Assembly: GCA_963668365.1 (NCBI GenBank)
Contig: OY764266.1
Location: 3,906,001 to 3,970,000 of the forward strand
Origin: VXNE01 sp963668365
Lineage (GTDB): Bacteria > Pseudomonadota > Gammaproteobacteria > Pseudomonadales > Azotimanducaceae
Direction: 5' to 3'
Length of the DNA: 64,000 bases
The notes beneath the pieces are model-generated. The model was not told the origin of the DNA, ran no database searches, and worked only from the letters and a program-made list of their open reading frames with translations. Both the position numbers and the translations under genes were made by a program. Below are positions 24,508-33,564 of the stretch, one piece after another (within the stretch, counting starts at the first letter, position 1; the number at the start of each line of letters is the position of its first letter).

Positions 24508-26474
24508 CGACGGTTCCGTACGGCGCCTGGCCTTCTCCGGTCACCGCGGATTTCGCGACCGCGCGATTCGTCTCCTTTGCCGACCTGAAGTTCAGCGGCG
24601 ACCGCCACTATTGGCTCGAGCAGCGGCCTGGCGAAGGAGGCCGGTCCGTGCTCGTCGCAGCGAACGGGCGCCGCCGGCGGGACATCACGCCCGCGCGGAT
24701 GAACGTGCGCAGCCGGGTGTACGAATACGGCGGCGGCGCCTACGCCCTCTCGCACGACGCCGCCTACTTCGTCAATTTCCTTGACCAGTGCATCTACGCC
24801 GCGCCCCTCGACGGGGACGCGCCCGGACATCCGCCGAGGCGGGTCACGCAGGGCGACGCCACCGAGAGATTCGGCGGATTGGAGTGGGATGCGCACAGGC
24901 GTTGCCTGATCGCGATACGCGAGCGCCACCGCGTCGCCGGCGGTGATACGCAGCCACCACGGGAACCCGCGGACGCACCCCGGGAAACGACAGTGAACGA
25001 CCTCGTGCGCATCGACCCGGCAACCGGGGAGGTTTTCGTCCTGCACGAGGGCCACGATTTCTACGCTTGGCCCTGTCTCTCCGAGAGCGGCGATCATCTG
25101 GCCTTCGTCGTCTGGGACCACCCCAACATGCCCTGGGACGGCACCCAGCTCGTCATTGCGGACATCAACGGCGCCGGCAACGTGTCCAACGAGACCCTGG
25201 TGGCCGGCGGCATGGACGAGTCGATCTATCAGCCGACGTGGATCGACGACGACAGCCTGGTCTATGTCTCCGATCAGAGCGGCTATTGGAACCTCCACGC
25301 GTACGACGCTTCCGGCGTGTGCGTCGCGGTCCCCGACGACGCCGAATACGGCCTGCCGATGTGGTCGCTCGGGTCCACGAACCACGTGCTGGCGGGACGC
25401 GGCCACGTGGTTGCGCAACGGATAGAAGACGGCGAGGCGGAACTGGTGATCGCCGACATCGAGCGGGGCATCACGACGCCGCTGCTGGCCGGGTTCACAA
25501 GCTATCGCAGCCTCACGCGATCCCCGGCCGGAATCTCCTTCATCGGCGGCAGCGCAGACGATGTCGCTCGCGTGACGGAACTCGACATCGCCACCGGCCG
25601 CACCGAGACCCTCGCCTCCGCGGGCGACATCGACTTCCCCGACGGCACGATCTCCGCGCCGGAAACGATCGGCTTCAGGTCCGCGGGCGGCGCGCTCGCC
25701 TACGCGAATTTCTATCCGCCGCAGCATCCCGAGTGCGTCGGTCCCCCGGGCGAACTGCCGCCGCTGGTCGTGACGACCCACGGCGGACCTACCAGCGCCG
25801 CCGGACGAGACCTGAGTCTGAGAATCCAGTACTACACGTCCCGCGGCTGGGGCGTGCTGGACGTGAACTACGGCGGCAGCACCGGTTTCGGCCGCGAGTA
25901 CCGGGAGCGACTCAACGGCCAATGGGGCGTGGTCGACGTGGAGGACTGCGTCGCGGGAGCGAGGCACCTCGCATCGGAAGGAAGGATCGACGTCAACCGC
26001 ATTGCCATCCGGGGCGGCAGCGCCGGCGGCTACACGACCCTGGCAGCCGTGACGTTCGCCGATGTCTTCCGGGCCGGCGCGAGCCACTACGGAATCGGCG
26101 ACCTGGCCGCGCTCGCGCGCGACACGCACAAGTTCGAGTCGCGCTACGTCAGCCGACTCGTGGACGAAGCGGACTTCGAGGCGCGCTCGCCGATCCGGCA
26201 CGCGTCGCGCGCGCGGTGTCCGATGATCTTCTTCCAGGGGTCCGACGACCGCATCGTTCCCCCGAACCAGGCGGAATCGATGTTCCGCGCGCTGAAAGCC
26301 AACGGAGTGCCGGTGGCGTATCTTCTGTTCGAAGGGGAGGGCCACGGCTTTCGCCGGCCCGAGAACGCCGCGCGCGCCATCGAAGCCGAGTACCTGTTCT
26401 TCTCCAAGGTCTTCGGCTTCGAACCCGCGGACGATCTGGACGATATTTTCGTGGAGAACGCGCCATGGACGTGA
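24504..26474 (+). CDS. S9-family prolyl oligopeptidase / acylaminoacyl-peptidase-like enzyme
   Basis: This serine peptidase of 656 residues has an N-terminal beta-propeller (residues about 1-390) and a C-terminal alpha/beta-hydrolase domain. The nucleophile Ser is in RGGSAGGYTTL, the Asp in QGSDDRIVPP and the His in EGEGHGFRRPE. The oxyanion segment TTHGGPTSA precedes them. No signal peptide is present, so it is cytoplasmic. The start ATG overlaps the GNAT stop; the frame continues upstream only as a shadow of the GNAT gene. It overlaps ddl by 10 bp. Confidence 0.92.
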   Translation: MTTVPYGAWPSPVTADFATARFVSFADLKFSGDRHYWLEQRPGEGGRSVLVAANGRRRRDITPARMNVRSRVYEYGGGAYALSHDAAYFVNFLDQCIYAAPLDGDAPGHPPRRVTQGDATERFGGLEWDAHRRCLIAIRERHRVAGGDTQPPREPADAPRETTVNDLVRIDPATGEVFVLHEGHDFYAWPCLSESGDHLAFVVWDHPNMPWDGTQLVIADINGAGNVSNETLVAGGMDESIYQPTWIDDDSLVYVSDQSGYWNLHAYDASGVCVAVPDDAEYGLPMWSLGSTNHVLAGRGHVVAQRIEDGEAELVIADIERGITTPLLAGFTSYRSLTRSPAGISFIGGSADDVARVTELDIATGRTETLASAGDIDFPDGTISAPETIGFRSAGGALAYANFYPPQHPECVGPPGELPPLVVTTHGGPTSAAGRDLSLRIQYYTSRGWGVLDVNYGGSTGFGREYRERLNGQWGVVDVEDCVAGARHLASEGRIDVNRIAIRGGSAGGYTTLAAVTFADVFRAGASHYGIGDLAALARDTHKFESRYVSRLVDEADFEARSPIRHASRARCPMIFFQGSDDRIVPPNQAESMFRALKANGVPVAYLLFEGEGHGFRRPENAARAIEAEYLFFSKVFGFEPADDLDDIFVENAPWT

Positions 26475-27406
26475 ACGTTGCGGTAATCGCCGGCGGGATA
26501 TCGCCCGAAGCGGAAGTGTCGCGATCCTCGGCGTCGGAAGTGGTGGCAGCGCTGCGCCGGCGGCACACCACCGTGACCCTGCTGGAACTCGACGAAAGAA
26601 TCGCCGACGCGCTCGCCGACGCCGATCCCGACGTCGTCTTCCCCGTGCTTCACGGGCCCCCGGGAGAGGACGGCACGGTGCAGGGATTGCTGGAAATCCT
26701 CGGCTATCCCTATGTCGGAAGCGACGTGCGCGGCAGTGCCATCGGCATGGACAAGCACGCGTCGAAGGCGCTGTTTCGCGCCGCCGGACTGCCCGTGCTG
26801 GACGAAATCCTCATCATGCCCGAAGACGACCTCCAGGCGGCGATTGCCGGCGCCGGGAACCGGTTCGGCTCCGCTGTCGCCGTCAAACCGACACGCCTCG
26901 GCTCAGCGCTCGGCACGACGCCACTGCCGGACGGCGGCGATCTCCACGAGGCCGTCGCCGCCGCCATGCGTTTCGGCGGACCGGTCATGATCGAACCGTT
27001 CGCGGCGGGCCGGGAAATCACCGTCGGGGTATTCGATATCGAAGGCGAAGAGCCGACCGCCTGGCCGACCATCGAGATCGTTACGCCGCCCGAAGAGTGG
27101 TACGACTACGAAAACAAGTACACGCCCGGGAAGAGCGAACACATCGTGCCCGCGCCGCTACCGGAAGCGACGCAGGCCGAACTGCAAGACATCGCCATGG
27201 CCGCCCACGACGTGCTCGGCCTCCGGGACCTGTCCCGCGCGGACTTCATCGTCGCCGACGATAGCGAGATCTGGCTGCTGGAGATCAATACCATGCCCGG
27301 CATGACTCCGACGAGCCTGTATCCAGACGGCGCGCGCGCAGCCGGCTACGACTTCGAGAGCCTCGTCGACGCGCTCGTCCGAAGCGCCTTCCGTCGCGCC
27401 GAATAA
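26465..27406 (+). CDS. ddl: D-alanine--D-alanine ligase
   Basis: This is an ATP-grasp ligase of 313 residues joining two D-Ala for peptidoglycan precursors. Family marks are GGISPEAEVS (substrate Glu), VLHGPPGEDG, YVGSDV, the ATP-binding KPTRLGSALG loop (usually EGSSVG), YDYENKYTPG (Tyr/Lys pair) and LEINTMPGMTPTSLYP. The gene is outside any mur/fts cluster, as for DdlA-type copies, and sits at the end of an overlapping six-gene run from the C39-like peptidase region. Confidence 0.93.
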   Translation: MDVNVAVIAGGISPEAEVSRSSASEVVAALRRRHTTVTLLELDERIADALADADPDVVFPVLHGPPGEDGTVQGLLEILGYPYVGSDVRGSAIGMDKHASKALFRAAGLPVLDEILIMPEDDLQAAIAGAGNRFGSAVAVKPTRLGSALGTTPLPDGGDLHEAVAAAMRFGGPVMIEPFAAGREITVGVFDIEGEEPTAWPTIEIVTPPEEWYDYENKYTPGKSEHIVPAPLPEATQAELQDIAMAAHDVLGLRDLSRADFIVADDSEIWLLEINTMPGMTPTSLYPDGARAAGYDFESLVDALVRSAFRRAE

Positions 27407-27413
27407 TCGGCGC
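27396..27413. terminator. Possible bidirectional terminator between ddl and amtB
   Basis: GCGCCGA-ATAA-TCGGCGC forms a perfect 7-bp stem with a four-base loop spanning the ddl stop codon and lying 4 bp from the amtB stop. There is no T-tract on either side, so this may be a weak or factor-assisted terminator for the two convergent genes. Confidence 0.4.
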
Positions 27414-27416
27414 CCG

Positions 27417-28700
27417 CTAGAGGTCGTAACCCCGCTCCTCGTGCTGCGTCAGGTCGAGGCCTTCGGTTTCCTCGTCCTCGGCAACGCGGTTGCCGACGAC
27501 CATGTCGACGACTTTCAGGATGATCCAGGTGAACACCGCCGTATAGGCGAGCGTAGCCAGGCCACCGATCACCTGTACGCCGACCTGGTTGCCAATGGCG
27601 ATATCATGCTGCCCGCTGAACACGCCAAGGGCATTGCTGGCGAACAGGCCCGTGAGAATGAGCCCGACCAGGCCGCCGACACCGTGCACCGGAAAGACGT
27701 CGAGGGAGTCGTCGATCTTCAACGTGCGCTTGAGGAAGTTCGTCGCCGCGAAACAGACCACTCCGGCGGCGATGCCGATGATCAGGGCGCCGGCGGGTCC
27801 AACGTAGCCGGATGCCGGCGTGATGGTCGCCAGGCCAGCCACCATCCCGGTGACCGCGCCGAGCACGCTCGGCTTGCCGAAACGAATCCACTCCGCGAAC
27901 ATCCAGACAAGGGCGCCCGCGGCGGCGGAAATATGCGTTACCGCGATCGCCATGGCAGCGTCCCCATTCGCGGCCAGCGCGCTACCGCCGTTGAAGCCGA
28001 ACCAGCCGACCCACAACATGCCGGCGCCCATGACGGTCAATGTCATGTTGTGCGGCGGCGTCATGCGTTCCGGGAAGCCGCGGCGCGAACCCATCGTCAT
28101 TGCCGCGACGATCGCAGCGGTGCCGCAGGTGATGTGCACCACAGAGCCGCCGGCGAAGTCCATGAAGCCCATGTCGCCGAGCCATCCTCCGCCCCAGACC
28201 CAATGGCAAACCGGGGCATAGACCACCAGCAGCCACAGCGTCGTGAACAGGAGCACCGCGGAGAAGCGCATGCGTTCCGCGAAGCCGCCCACGATCAGCG
28301 CCGGAGTAATGATGGCGAACGTCAACTGGAATAGGGCGAAGGACGATTCCGGAATCGTGCCGGACATGGCGTCTTCGCCAACGCCCGCGAACAGCGCCTT
28401 GCCGAGGCCGCCGACGAAGAAGTTGCCGTCACCGAACGCCAGGCTGTAGCCCACCACGAGCCACAGCACCGAGACCAGGCACGCGATGGTGAAACACTGC
28501 ATCAGGACGCTCAGAACGTTGCGGGAGCGCACCAGTCCCGCGTAGAAAAGCGACAGTCCCGGCAGTGTCATGAACAATACCAACGCCGTCGAGGTCATCA
28601 CCCAAGCGGTGTCACCCGTGTCGAGACCGTCTGCGGCGACCGGTACCGAAACCACTACCGCGAACAGCGCGGCCAAACGTTTTGCCAATAGCTGATGCAT
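27417..28700 (-). CDS. amtB: Ammonium transporter (Amt family)
   Basis: This is an inner-membrane ammonium channel of 427 residues. The ATG at 28700 is preceded by AAGGGGG at a good distance and starts a signal-like segment (MHQLLAKRLAALFAVVVSVPVAADG). About eleven helices follow, with the conserved twin histidines in VCHWVWGGGW and FPVHGVGGL and the Amt signature DFAGGSVVHITCG. No glnK gene is adjacent, so PII regulation must come from elsewhere. The C-terminal tail (EEDEETEGLDLTQHEERGYD) is the PII-contacting type. Confidence 0.95.
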   Translation of the reverse strand: MHQLLAKRLAALFAVVVSVPVAADGLDTGDTAWVMTSTALVLFMTLPGLSLFYAGLVRSRNVLSVLMQCFTIACLVSVLWLVVGYSLAFGDGNFFVGGLGKALFAGVGEDAMSGTIPESSFALFQLTFAIITPALIVGGFAERMRFSAVLLFTTLWLLVVYAPVCHWVWGGGWLGDMGFMDFAGGSVVHITCGTAAIVAAMTMGSRRGFPERMTPPHNMTLTVMGAGMLWVGWFGFNGGSALAANGDAAMAIAVTHISAAAGALVWMFAEWIRFGKPSVLGAVTGMVAGLATITPASGYVGPAGALIIGIAAGVVCFAATNFLKRTLKIDDSLDVFPVHGVGGLVGLILTGLFASNALGVFSGQHDIAIGNQVGVQVIGGLATLAYTAVFTWIILKVVDMVVGNRVAEDEETEGLDLTQHEERGYDL

Positions 28701-28841
28701 TCGAAAGTCCCCCTTGCCTTGTTCGGCGAGCGACCGGCCATTCCCCGCCGCTCGGGCCACATGATACAACGCGATGCGCAAGTTGCAGCCGATAGCGCAT
28801 CGACTCGGTGTTGCGGGGCTCTGCGCGATGTCTATGCTCGG

Positions 28842-29678
28842 CTAGTGGCCGAGCACAAAGGCCGCGTCGGACCGCGGCGAAGAGAACGGAGGCGAGTAAC
28901 CCGAACGAATCACCGCGAGTGCCCTGCCAGCACCTGTGCCCGCCGCCGCCACGACCGTCCCGACCCGGCGCCCGTTCGCCTCGACTTCCGCGCCCGGCGA
29001 CGGCCGGGCTCCGGACCAGTTCAACGCGGCCAACCTGCGCTTCACCTCGCCCAGATGCTGCGCCCGGGCAACGACTTCCTGGCCCAGGTAGCAACCCTTC
29101 GAGAAACTGACGGCGCCGATCTCGTCCAACCCGATCATCTGCGGCAGGAATTCGCCGGTGGTTTCCGCCGTCAGCCAGACTTCCCGGCGTTCGATCCCGG
29201 CGAGGGCCCAGCGCAGACGAGCAGTTGTCGTGTCGGCGCTCGCTTCCACCGCCGCGTCACTTGGCAACACCCACAATCGCCGCGCCTCGTCGAGTCGGCG
29301 AGCCGACGACGGAAAGCCGGAGACGGCGCCCCCGACCTCCCCCAGCGTCCCCGCAACAAGGACGTCGGACGTTTCATCCGAGAGGCGGGTCTTCGAGAAC
29401 ACAAGGTAGGGCCGCAGGAAATCCTGCACCGCCGCGCGCAGGGAGCGGTGCAGCGCGAGGGTCACCGCCGGCCCATCCAGCCAGGCATATCCCGTGCAGA
29501 CCGTGCGGCCCCGGATGTTGCACATCGCCGTGAACTTCGGATCGTCATCGAGTTCCGTCGCATCGGAGGTCAGGTAGCCCTGCAGGAACGCAACGACATC
29601 CGCGCCCTCGAATCGCAGCAGGCCGACGTCGTCCAAAGGGACGATCACGGGTTCCCGGGACTGTCTGTCAGCTTCCAT
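28842..29678 (-). CDS. ygfZ: YgfZ/GcvT-like folate-binding protein
   Basis: This is a 278-residue folate-binding protein that supports Fe-S cluster assembly or repair (as in Escherichia YgfZ). The key signature KGCYLGQEVVAR is present with its essential Cys, preceded by the N-terminal GLLRFEGADVVAFLQGYLT block. The ATG at 29678 is used; upstream in-frame sequence is the shadow of pyrD. It overlaps the end of pyrD by 11 bp and is probably expressed with it. Confidence 0.93.
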   Translation of the reverse strand: MEADRQSREPVIVPLDDVGLLRFEGADVVAFLQGYLTSDATELDDDPKFTAMCNIRGRTVCTGYAWLDGPAVTLALHRSLRAAVQDFLRPYLVFSKTRLSDETSDVLVAGTLGEVGGAVSGFPSSARRLDEARRLWVLPSDAAVEASADTTTARLRWALAGIERREVWLTAETTGEFLPQMIGLDEIGAVSFSKGCYLGQEVVARAQHLGEVKRRLAALNWSGARPSPGAEVEANGRRVGTVVAAAGTGAGRALAVIRSGYSPPFSSPRSDAAFVLGH

Positions 29679-30741
29679 GTCCCGATTCTTGCCCGCCTCG
29701 CCGCGGCTGTCGAGGGCTACCCGGCGCCGGATCTCGGTCGAGTGCCGTTCGCAACGCCCGCACCAACGCCGGGCCGGCAAAGATCAAACCGGTGTATATC
29801 TGCAGCAGGTCGGCGCCCGCGCGGCGCATTGCGCAACCCGTTTCCGGATCGAGTATCCCGCCGACGCCGATGATGGGCACTTCGCCACCGAGCAACTCGC
29901 GCAGGGCCGAAACCGTCTCCAGCGCACGCGACGCCAGCGGAGCGCCGCTAAGACCGCCCTGCTCCTTCGCAAACACCGGGTCGAGCCCCGCCGGGCGCGA
30001 CAGGGTCGTGTTGCCCGCGACCACCGCATCAATGCCTGTCTCCCTGACGACGGCGGCGACATCGCGCAGACCATTCGTATCGAGATCTGGCGCGATCTTC
30101 ACGGCGAGCGCAACCCGGCGACCGAAAGCTTCGCCCAGGGCATCGCGCTCGCGGCGCAAGGCGGCCAGCAGGCGCCCGGCAGCGTCACCTGCCTGCAGAT
30201 CGCGCAACCCCGGCGTGTTCGGAGAGGAGATGTTGACTGTCACGTAGTCCGCGAGGTCATGCACGGCGGCGAGTCCTTTCCGGTAGTCGTCGAGCGCATC
30301 GGCCAACGGCGTGTCGCGGTTCTTGCCGATGTTGACCCCGACCAGCGTCCTCAAGGGGCGCTCTCGCAGATGAACGAGCCGCTGCCGGACGGCGCGCATT
30401 CCATCGCTGTTGAAACCCATGCGGTTGATCAGGGCGCGATCCGTCGCCGAACGGAACAACCGGGGCTTCGGATTGCCCGGCTGCGGCAGCGGCGTCACCG
30501 TGCCGACCTCGACGAAACCGAATCCCAGGCGGGCGAAGCCGCGCACCGCCAGCGCATCCTTGTCGAGCCCCGCCGCGAGTCCGACGCGATTGGGAAAGTC
30601 CAATCCCATGACGCGAGCGGGCTTAGCGCCCGCCGACGGCGCCGGAGCCGCCTCGCCCCAGGACCGCAAGACCGTCAACGCCAGCCGATGCGCCGCCTCC
30701 GGAGGCAGCAGGAACAGCAGGCGGCGAATGACCGAGAACAC
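29668..30741 (-). CDS. pyrD: Dihydroorotate dehydrogenase (class 2, quinone-dependent)
   Basis: This membrane-associated enzyme performs the fourth step of UMP synthesis. The protein has 357 residues from the GTG at 30741 (VFSVIRRLLFLLPPEAAHRL, the amphipathic class-2 membrane helix). Visible blocks are GLDFPNRVGLAAGLDKDALA, INRMGFNSDG, VGVNIGKNRDT, TVNISSPNTPGLRDLQ (with catalytic Ser), VKIAPDL, GNTTLSRP, LSGAPL and IIGVGGI (FMN). The frame is open far upstream, but that part is a shadow of the divergent ankyrin gene. It is followed by ygfZ. Confidence 0.94.
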   Translation of the reverse strand: MFSVIRRLLFLLPPEAAHRLALTVLRSWGEAAPAPSAGAKPARVMGLDFPNRVGLAAGLDKDALAVRGFARLGFGFVEVGTVTPLPQPGNPKPRLFRSATDRALINRMGFNSDGMRAVRQRLVHLRERPLRTLVGVNIGKNRDTPLADALDDYRKGLAAVHDLADYVTVNISSPNTPGLRDLQAGDAAGRLLAALRRERDALGEAFGRRVALAVKIAPDLDTNGLRDVAAVVRETGIDAVVAGNTTLSRPAGLDPVFAKEQGGLSGAPLASRALETVSALRELLGGEVPIIGVGGILDPETGCAMRRAGADLLQIYTGLIFAGPALVRALRTALDRDPAPGSPRQPRRGGQESGHGS

Positions 30742-30829
30742 GGCGTCGAGTCTACCCCACGGGCGGTCGTCCGCGCCCGGTCTCGCCTCTCCGCCTGGGA
30801 TAGGCTGTAATCTAGCAACGGGAGGTTTC

Positions 30830-32251
30830 GTGCCGCGAATTTTCTGGAAGCTGATCGGCGAGTTCCTCAACTCCGCCCGTGAAAACGACGTCACGGAGTT
30901 GCGTCTATTGTTGGATGCACATCCGATCCTGATCAACGCGCTGGACGCAAAGGGTCGGAATGCCCTGAGCGTTGCCGGTGGCCGGGAGGCCACCGAGTTC
31001 CTGGTTGAACACGGTGCCGTTGATCCCGCCGCAGCCCGCCGAGATGCAGCCAGCGCCGTCAAGCGCCACCTGGCCAACGGCGACGAGATTCGCCTGTTCG
31101 AACACGTGGTCTTCAACGAAGTCGATTGGGACGCCATCGAACACGATTTCCGGCTATCAAATACCACGGTGTTTCACTTGGCGTTACGGTATCCGGACAT
31201 CATAGGGCATCTCCTGGACTGGCTACCCGCCAAGCGTCTGAACCATCGAACCGAGCCGTACGGAGCTCGACGCGATCCGGGGACGACACCGCTTCAAGCC
31301 ACGGCCAGATCCGGACTGGCCAAGACGGCGCAAAGATTGGTCGAGAAAGGCCTGCACTACGACGCGTTCTCGGCCGTCGCCCTGAATGACATTGCCCACT
31401 TGACGACCCGCCCCGCAGACGATCTCGAGAGACTCGACAGCAACGACGCCAGCTTGCTCCATTGGGCGTCGTTGCATGGTTCGGTCGATGTCGTGGGGTG
31501 GCTCGTTGACAACGGCCTCGACATCGACGCGGTGAACGCGTTCGGCGAAACGCCGCTTGTGTTGTCGGCGCTTACCCCAGGCTATCCGGGCACTGCCAAC
31601 ACAGACGACCGCACGGGCGTCACGAGGTTGCTCAAGGACCGGGGTGCTCGTATGGACGTCTTCGCGGCGGCTGCACTCGGGGACGAGCAAAGCCTCAACG
31701 CATTGCTGGCTGTCCAAAACGGACAGGCGCACACAACCAACCGGTTCGGTTCGACACCGCTGCACTACGCCGCCTGGGCTGGGAAGGAAAACACGGCCAT
31801 GCGGCTCCTCCACGCCGGTGCCAACGTCAACGCGAAGGACCAGCACGGCCGGTCGCCGCTGTTCTACGCCGCCTGTTGGGGACGCCACCGCGGCATGGTG
31901 GAACTGCTGCTCAAGAACGACGCGGATACGCGTTGGCGAGACGTCTGGGACAGGGATATCTCGGCGTACGACAACGTGATCGACGGGGACGGTACCGAAT
32001 CGTCTCCGGCACCCGTCGTCCCATTTCCGACCTCTCGGTCGGATTCCTCACAGACAGCGTTGATTCGCCAACTGCGTAGCGCTTTCGCCTGGCGGCCGAA
32101 GCCGGACAAGCTGTTCGACAGCATCGCCTACGACGACCGAGAACAGGCGTTCATGGATGTCGTTTCCACCTCACCCCCGACGAACTGTCGTTCGACGAAG
32201 AGGAACCCGGAGGTCTTGATCGGTGGGGACTCGCGGGCGGCATGCCGCTGA
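30830..32251 (+). CDS. Ankyrin-repeat protein
   Basis: This protein has about 473 residues. The start is a GTG with GGAGG four bases upstream; the frame is open earlier only as a shadow of pyrD. Ankyrin repeats are scattered from the N-terminus (DVTELRLLLDAHPILINALD) and are best formed at DASLLHWASLHGSVDVVGWL, GSTPLHYAAWAGKENTAMRL and GRSPLFYAACWGRHRGMVEL. No signal peptide or transmembrane helix is visible. The last about 30 residues (Ser/Thr/Pro/Arg-rich) look like non-native sequence: a better-looking protein continues in another frame in the following gene, suggesting a frameshift near 32155. Function unknown; protein-protein interaction is the general role of the repeat. Confidence 0.8.
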   Translation: MPRIFWKLIGEFLNSARENDVTELRLLLDAHPILINALDAKGRNALSVAGGREATEFLVEHGAVDPAAARRDAASAVKRHLANGDEIRLFEHVVFNEVDWDAIEHDFRLSNTTVFHLALRYPDIIGHLLDWLPAKRLNHRTEPYGARRDPGTTPLQATARSGLAKTAQRLVEKGLHYDAFSAVALNDIAHLTTRPADDLERLDSNDASLLHWASLHGSVDVVGWLVDNGLDIDAVNAFGETPLVLSALTPGYPGTANTDDRTGVTRLLKDRGARMDVFAAAALGDEQSLNALLAVQNGQAHTTNRFGSTPLHYAAWAGKENTAMRLLHAGANVNAKDQHGRSPLFYAACWGRHRGMVELLLKNDADTRWRDVWDRDISAYDNVIDGDGTESSPAPVVPFPTSRSDSSQTALIRQLRSAFAWRPKPDKLFDSIAYDDREQAFMDVVSTSPPTNCRSTKRNPEVLIGGDSRAACR

Positions 32252-32751
32252 TGTCGACCGATGGCCTGCTCTACTGCATGGGTTCATTCCTTGCCATGCA
32301 CGTGGCTGAGTACAAGCCGGAGGACTTTTTCCTGGACGCCTTCCTGTGGCGCTTCAGATATGACCCCTTCGCGTCCTGGACCGTCAGCGAGTGGCCGGAC
32401 GAGATCGCCGGATTCCACTTCGATGGTGAAGCGCTCCAGGAATGGTTTTTTGGCGCTGACCCGACACGGCACAGACTCATCGCCCGAATGACGGCCGCAG
32501 AGCGGCAGGCTGTTGCGTGTTTCATCGACTTCCTCGCCACCAGGGAACGTCTCGACTATCAGGGACCCCAAACCCACGCGGCAAGAGCCATGCTGAGGGG
32601 GTGGAGCCTGGGACACCGGTTGGGAGCGCGAACGAAGTCCGAGTGCCGGTCACTTGTCCACTCCCTGGAACTGCTCGAGAGCAAGTATCGAAGCCACTTT
32701 CCACCGGATCGAACCCGGCCTTTGAAGGCCATTCTCTCTCGCGCAGGCTAG
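32242..32751 (+). CDS. Unknown protein, possibly the frameshifted C-terminal domain of the ankyrin gene
   Basis: This ORF codes for 169 residues from the only ATG, but its frame reads sensibly about 29 codons further upstream without a start codon (FHLTPDELSFDEEEPGGLDR). The protein contains acidic/aromatic segments (YKPEDFFLDAFLWRFRYD) and a helical MTAAERQAVACFIDFLATRE stretch. That stretch resembles small uncharacterised proteins in which TPEQR...FLEYL recurs. I cannot assign a family. It may be an independent gene with a missed non-canonical start, or the tail of the ankyrin protein after a one-base loss. Confidence 0.6.
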   Translation: MPLMSTDGLLYCMGSFLAMHVAEYKPEDFFLDAFLWRFRYDPFASWTVSEWPDEIAGFHFDGEALQEWFFGADPTRHRLIARMTAAERQAVACFIDFLATRERLDYQGPQTHAARAMLRGWSLGHRLGARTKSECRSLVHSLELLESKYRSHFPPDRTRPLKAILSRAG

Positions 32752-32819
32752 CGCCATGAAGTCCGCCGAGCCCTTCGGGCGCGCCGCTCTTGACCCCCGC
32801 CCAAGCCCACCGCCTAGCG

Positions 32820-33227
32820 TTACGCAATGGAATCGAGAAACGCAGCGACGGTCTGAACGACGATGCCGGAGGTTGTCTCGGGCCTGTCCATGAAGCGGCC
32901 AAAGTCCCGAATGTCGCCCGTCAAAAGGTGAGTCGCATTCCAGGCAACCGCCGCTTGAAAGATCGGACGGTCCTTACGCGCCAGTCCTGCGGGGAACCAC
33001 AGTTCGGGTCGATGTTCCGCGAGCCGGATGACTTCCAGCAGGGTCACAAGGTCTTCAAGTCCGTCCGGGAACTTCCTTTCAAGGTTGCGGCGGGCTTCCT
33101 CCGCGGCATAGGTGCTAGTCGCGAGCATCCAGTGGCCTTGCCCGCCCAGTTCGATGATCAGTGCCGCCTTGCCGTTCGGATTGTGTGCAGCCGTGAAGAG
33201 CACGTTGGCGTCGAGGAACAGCCTCAC
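32820..33227 (-). CDS. PIN-domain toxin (VapC-like ribonuclease)
   Basis: This is a 135-residue PIN-fold RNase. Acidic residues expected to bind Mg are visible in MRLFLDANVLF (Asp6), in the helix EEARRNLE, and in HLLTGDIRDFG. The GTG start overlaps the stop of the AbrB-type gene (GTGA), the usual toxin-antitoxin arrangement. The likely action is cleavage of tRNA or rRNA when the antitoxin is lost; the target is unknown. Confidence 0.85.
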   Translation of the reverse strand: MRLFLDANVLFTAAHNPNGKAALIIELGGQGHWMLATSTYAAEEARRNLERKFPDGLEDLVTLLEVIRLAEHRPELWFPAGLARKDRPIFQAAVAWNATHLLTGDIRDFGRFMDRPETTSGIVVQTVAAFLDSIA

Positions 33228-33478
33228 CCTTTCGACCGGGTCACAGCATCGAGTATTCGCCCTCGTTGCCGATCATCAAGCCGGTCTTCAGCGTCCCATT
33301 GTTCTATGTCATCGTCACTGTACTGTTGAATTTCGAGAACGACGGCGGGCTTGAGGACGATTTCGGTGCCCCGGTCCTCCAGAATCACAACGTCGCCGCC
33401 CTTGATCCCGAGGCGCTTGCGCATGGCCGCCGGGAGCGTGATCTGACCCCTGTTGGAAACGATGAGTGGATTCGACAT
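33224..33478 (-). CDS. AbrB/MazE-type antitoxin
   Basis: This is an 84-residue swapped-hairpin AbrB DNA-binding protein (SNRGQITLPAAMRKRLGI, GDVVILEDRGTEIVLKP) with an acidic C-terminal tail (DDDIEQWDAEDRLDDRQ) suited to block the toxin. The ATG at 33478 is preferred over a 33-residue extension to 33577 because the domain starts there. It is expected to autorepress the operon. It immediately precedes and overlaps the PIN toxin gene. Confidence 0.87.
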   Translation of the reverse strand: MSNPLIVSNRGQITLPAAMRKRLGIKGGDVVILEDRGTEIVLKPAVVLEIQQYSDDDIEQWDAEDRLDDRQRGRILDAVTRSKG

Positions 33479-33564
33479 TTTCAACCATTCGGTAACGGAT
33501 ATTTGCACAGGCAAATTACCATATTTTCTGAATATCTGAAATTCCGCTACGGCTCTAATGACAA

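Noticed and set aside
28701..28841. Sigma-54 promoter for amtB
   Set aside because: A GG...GC pair resembling the -24/-12 elements is spaced by 9 instead of 10 bases and lacks the flanking consensus.
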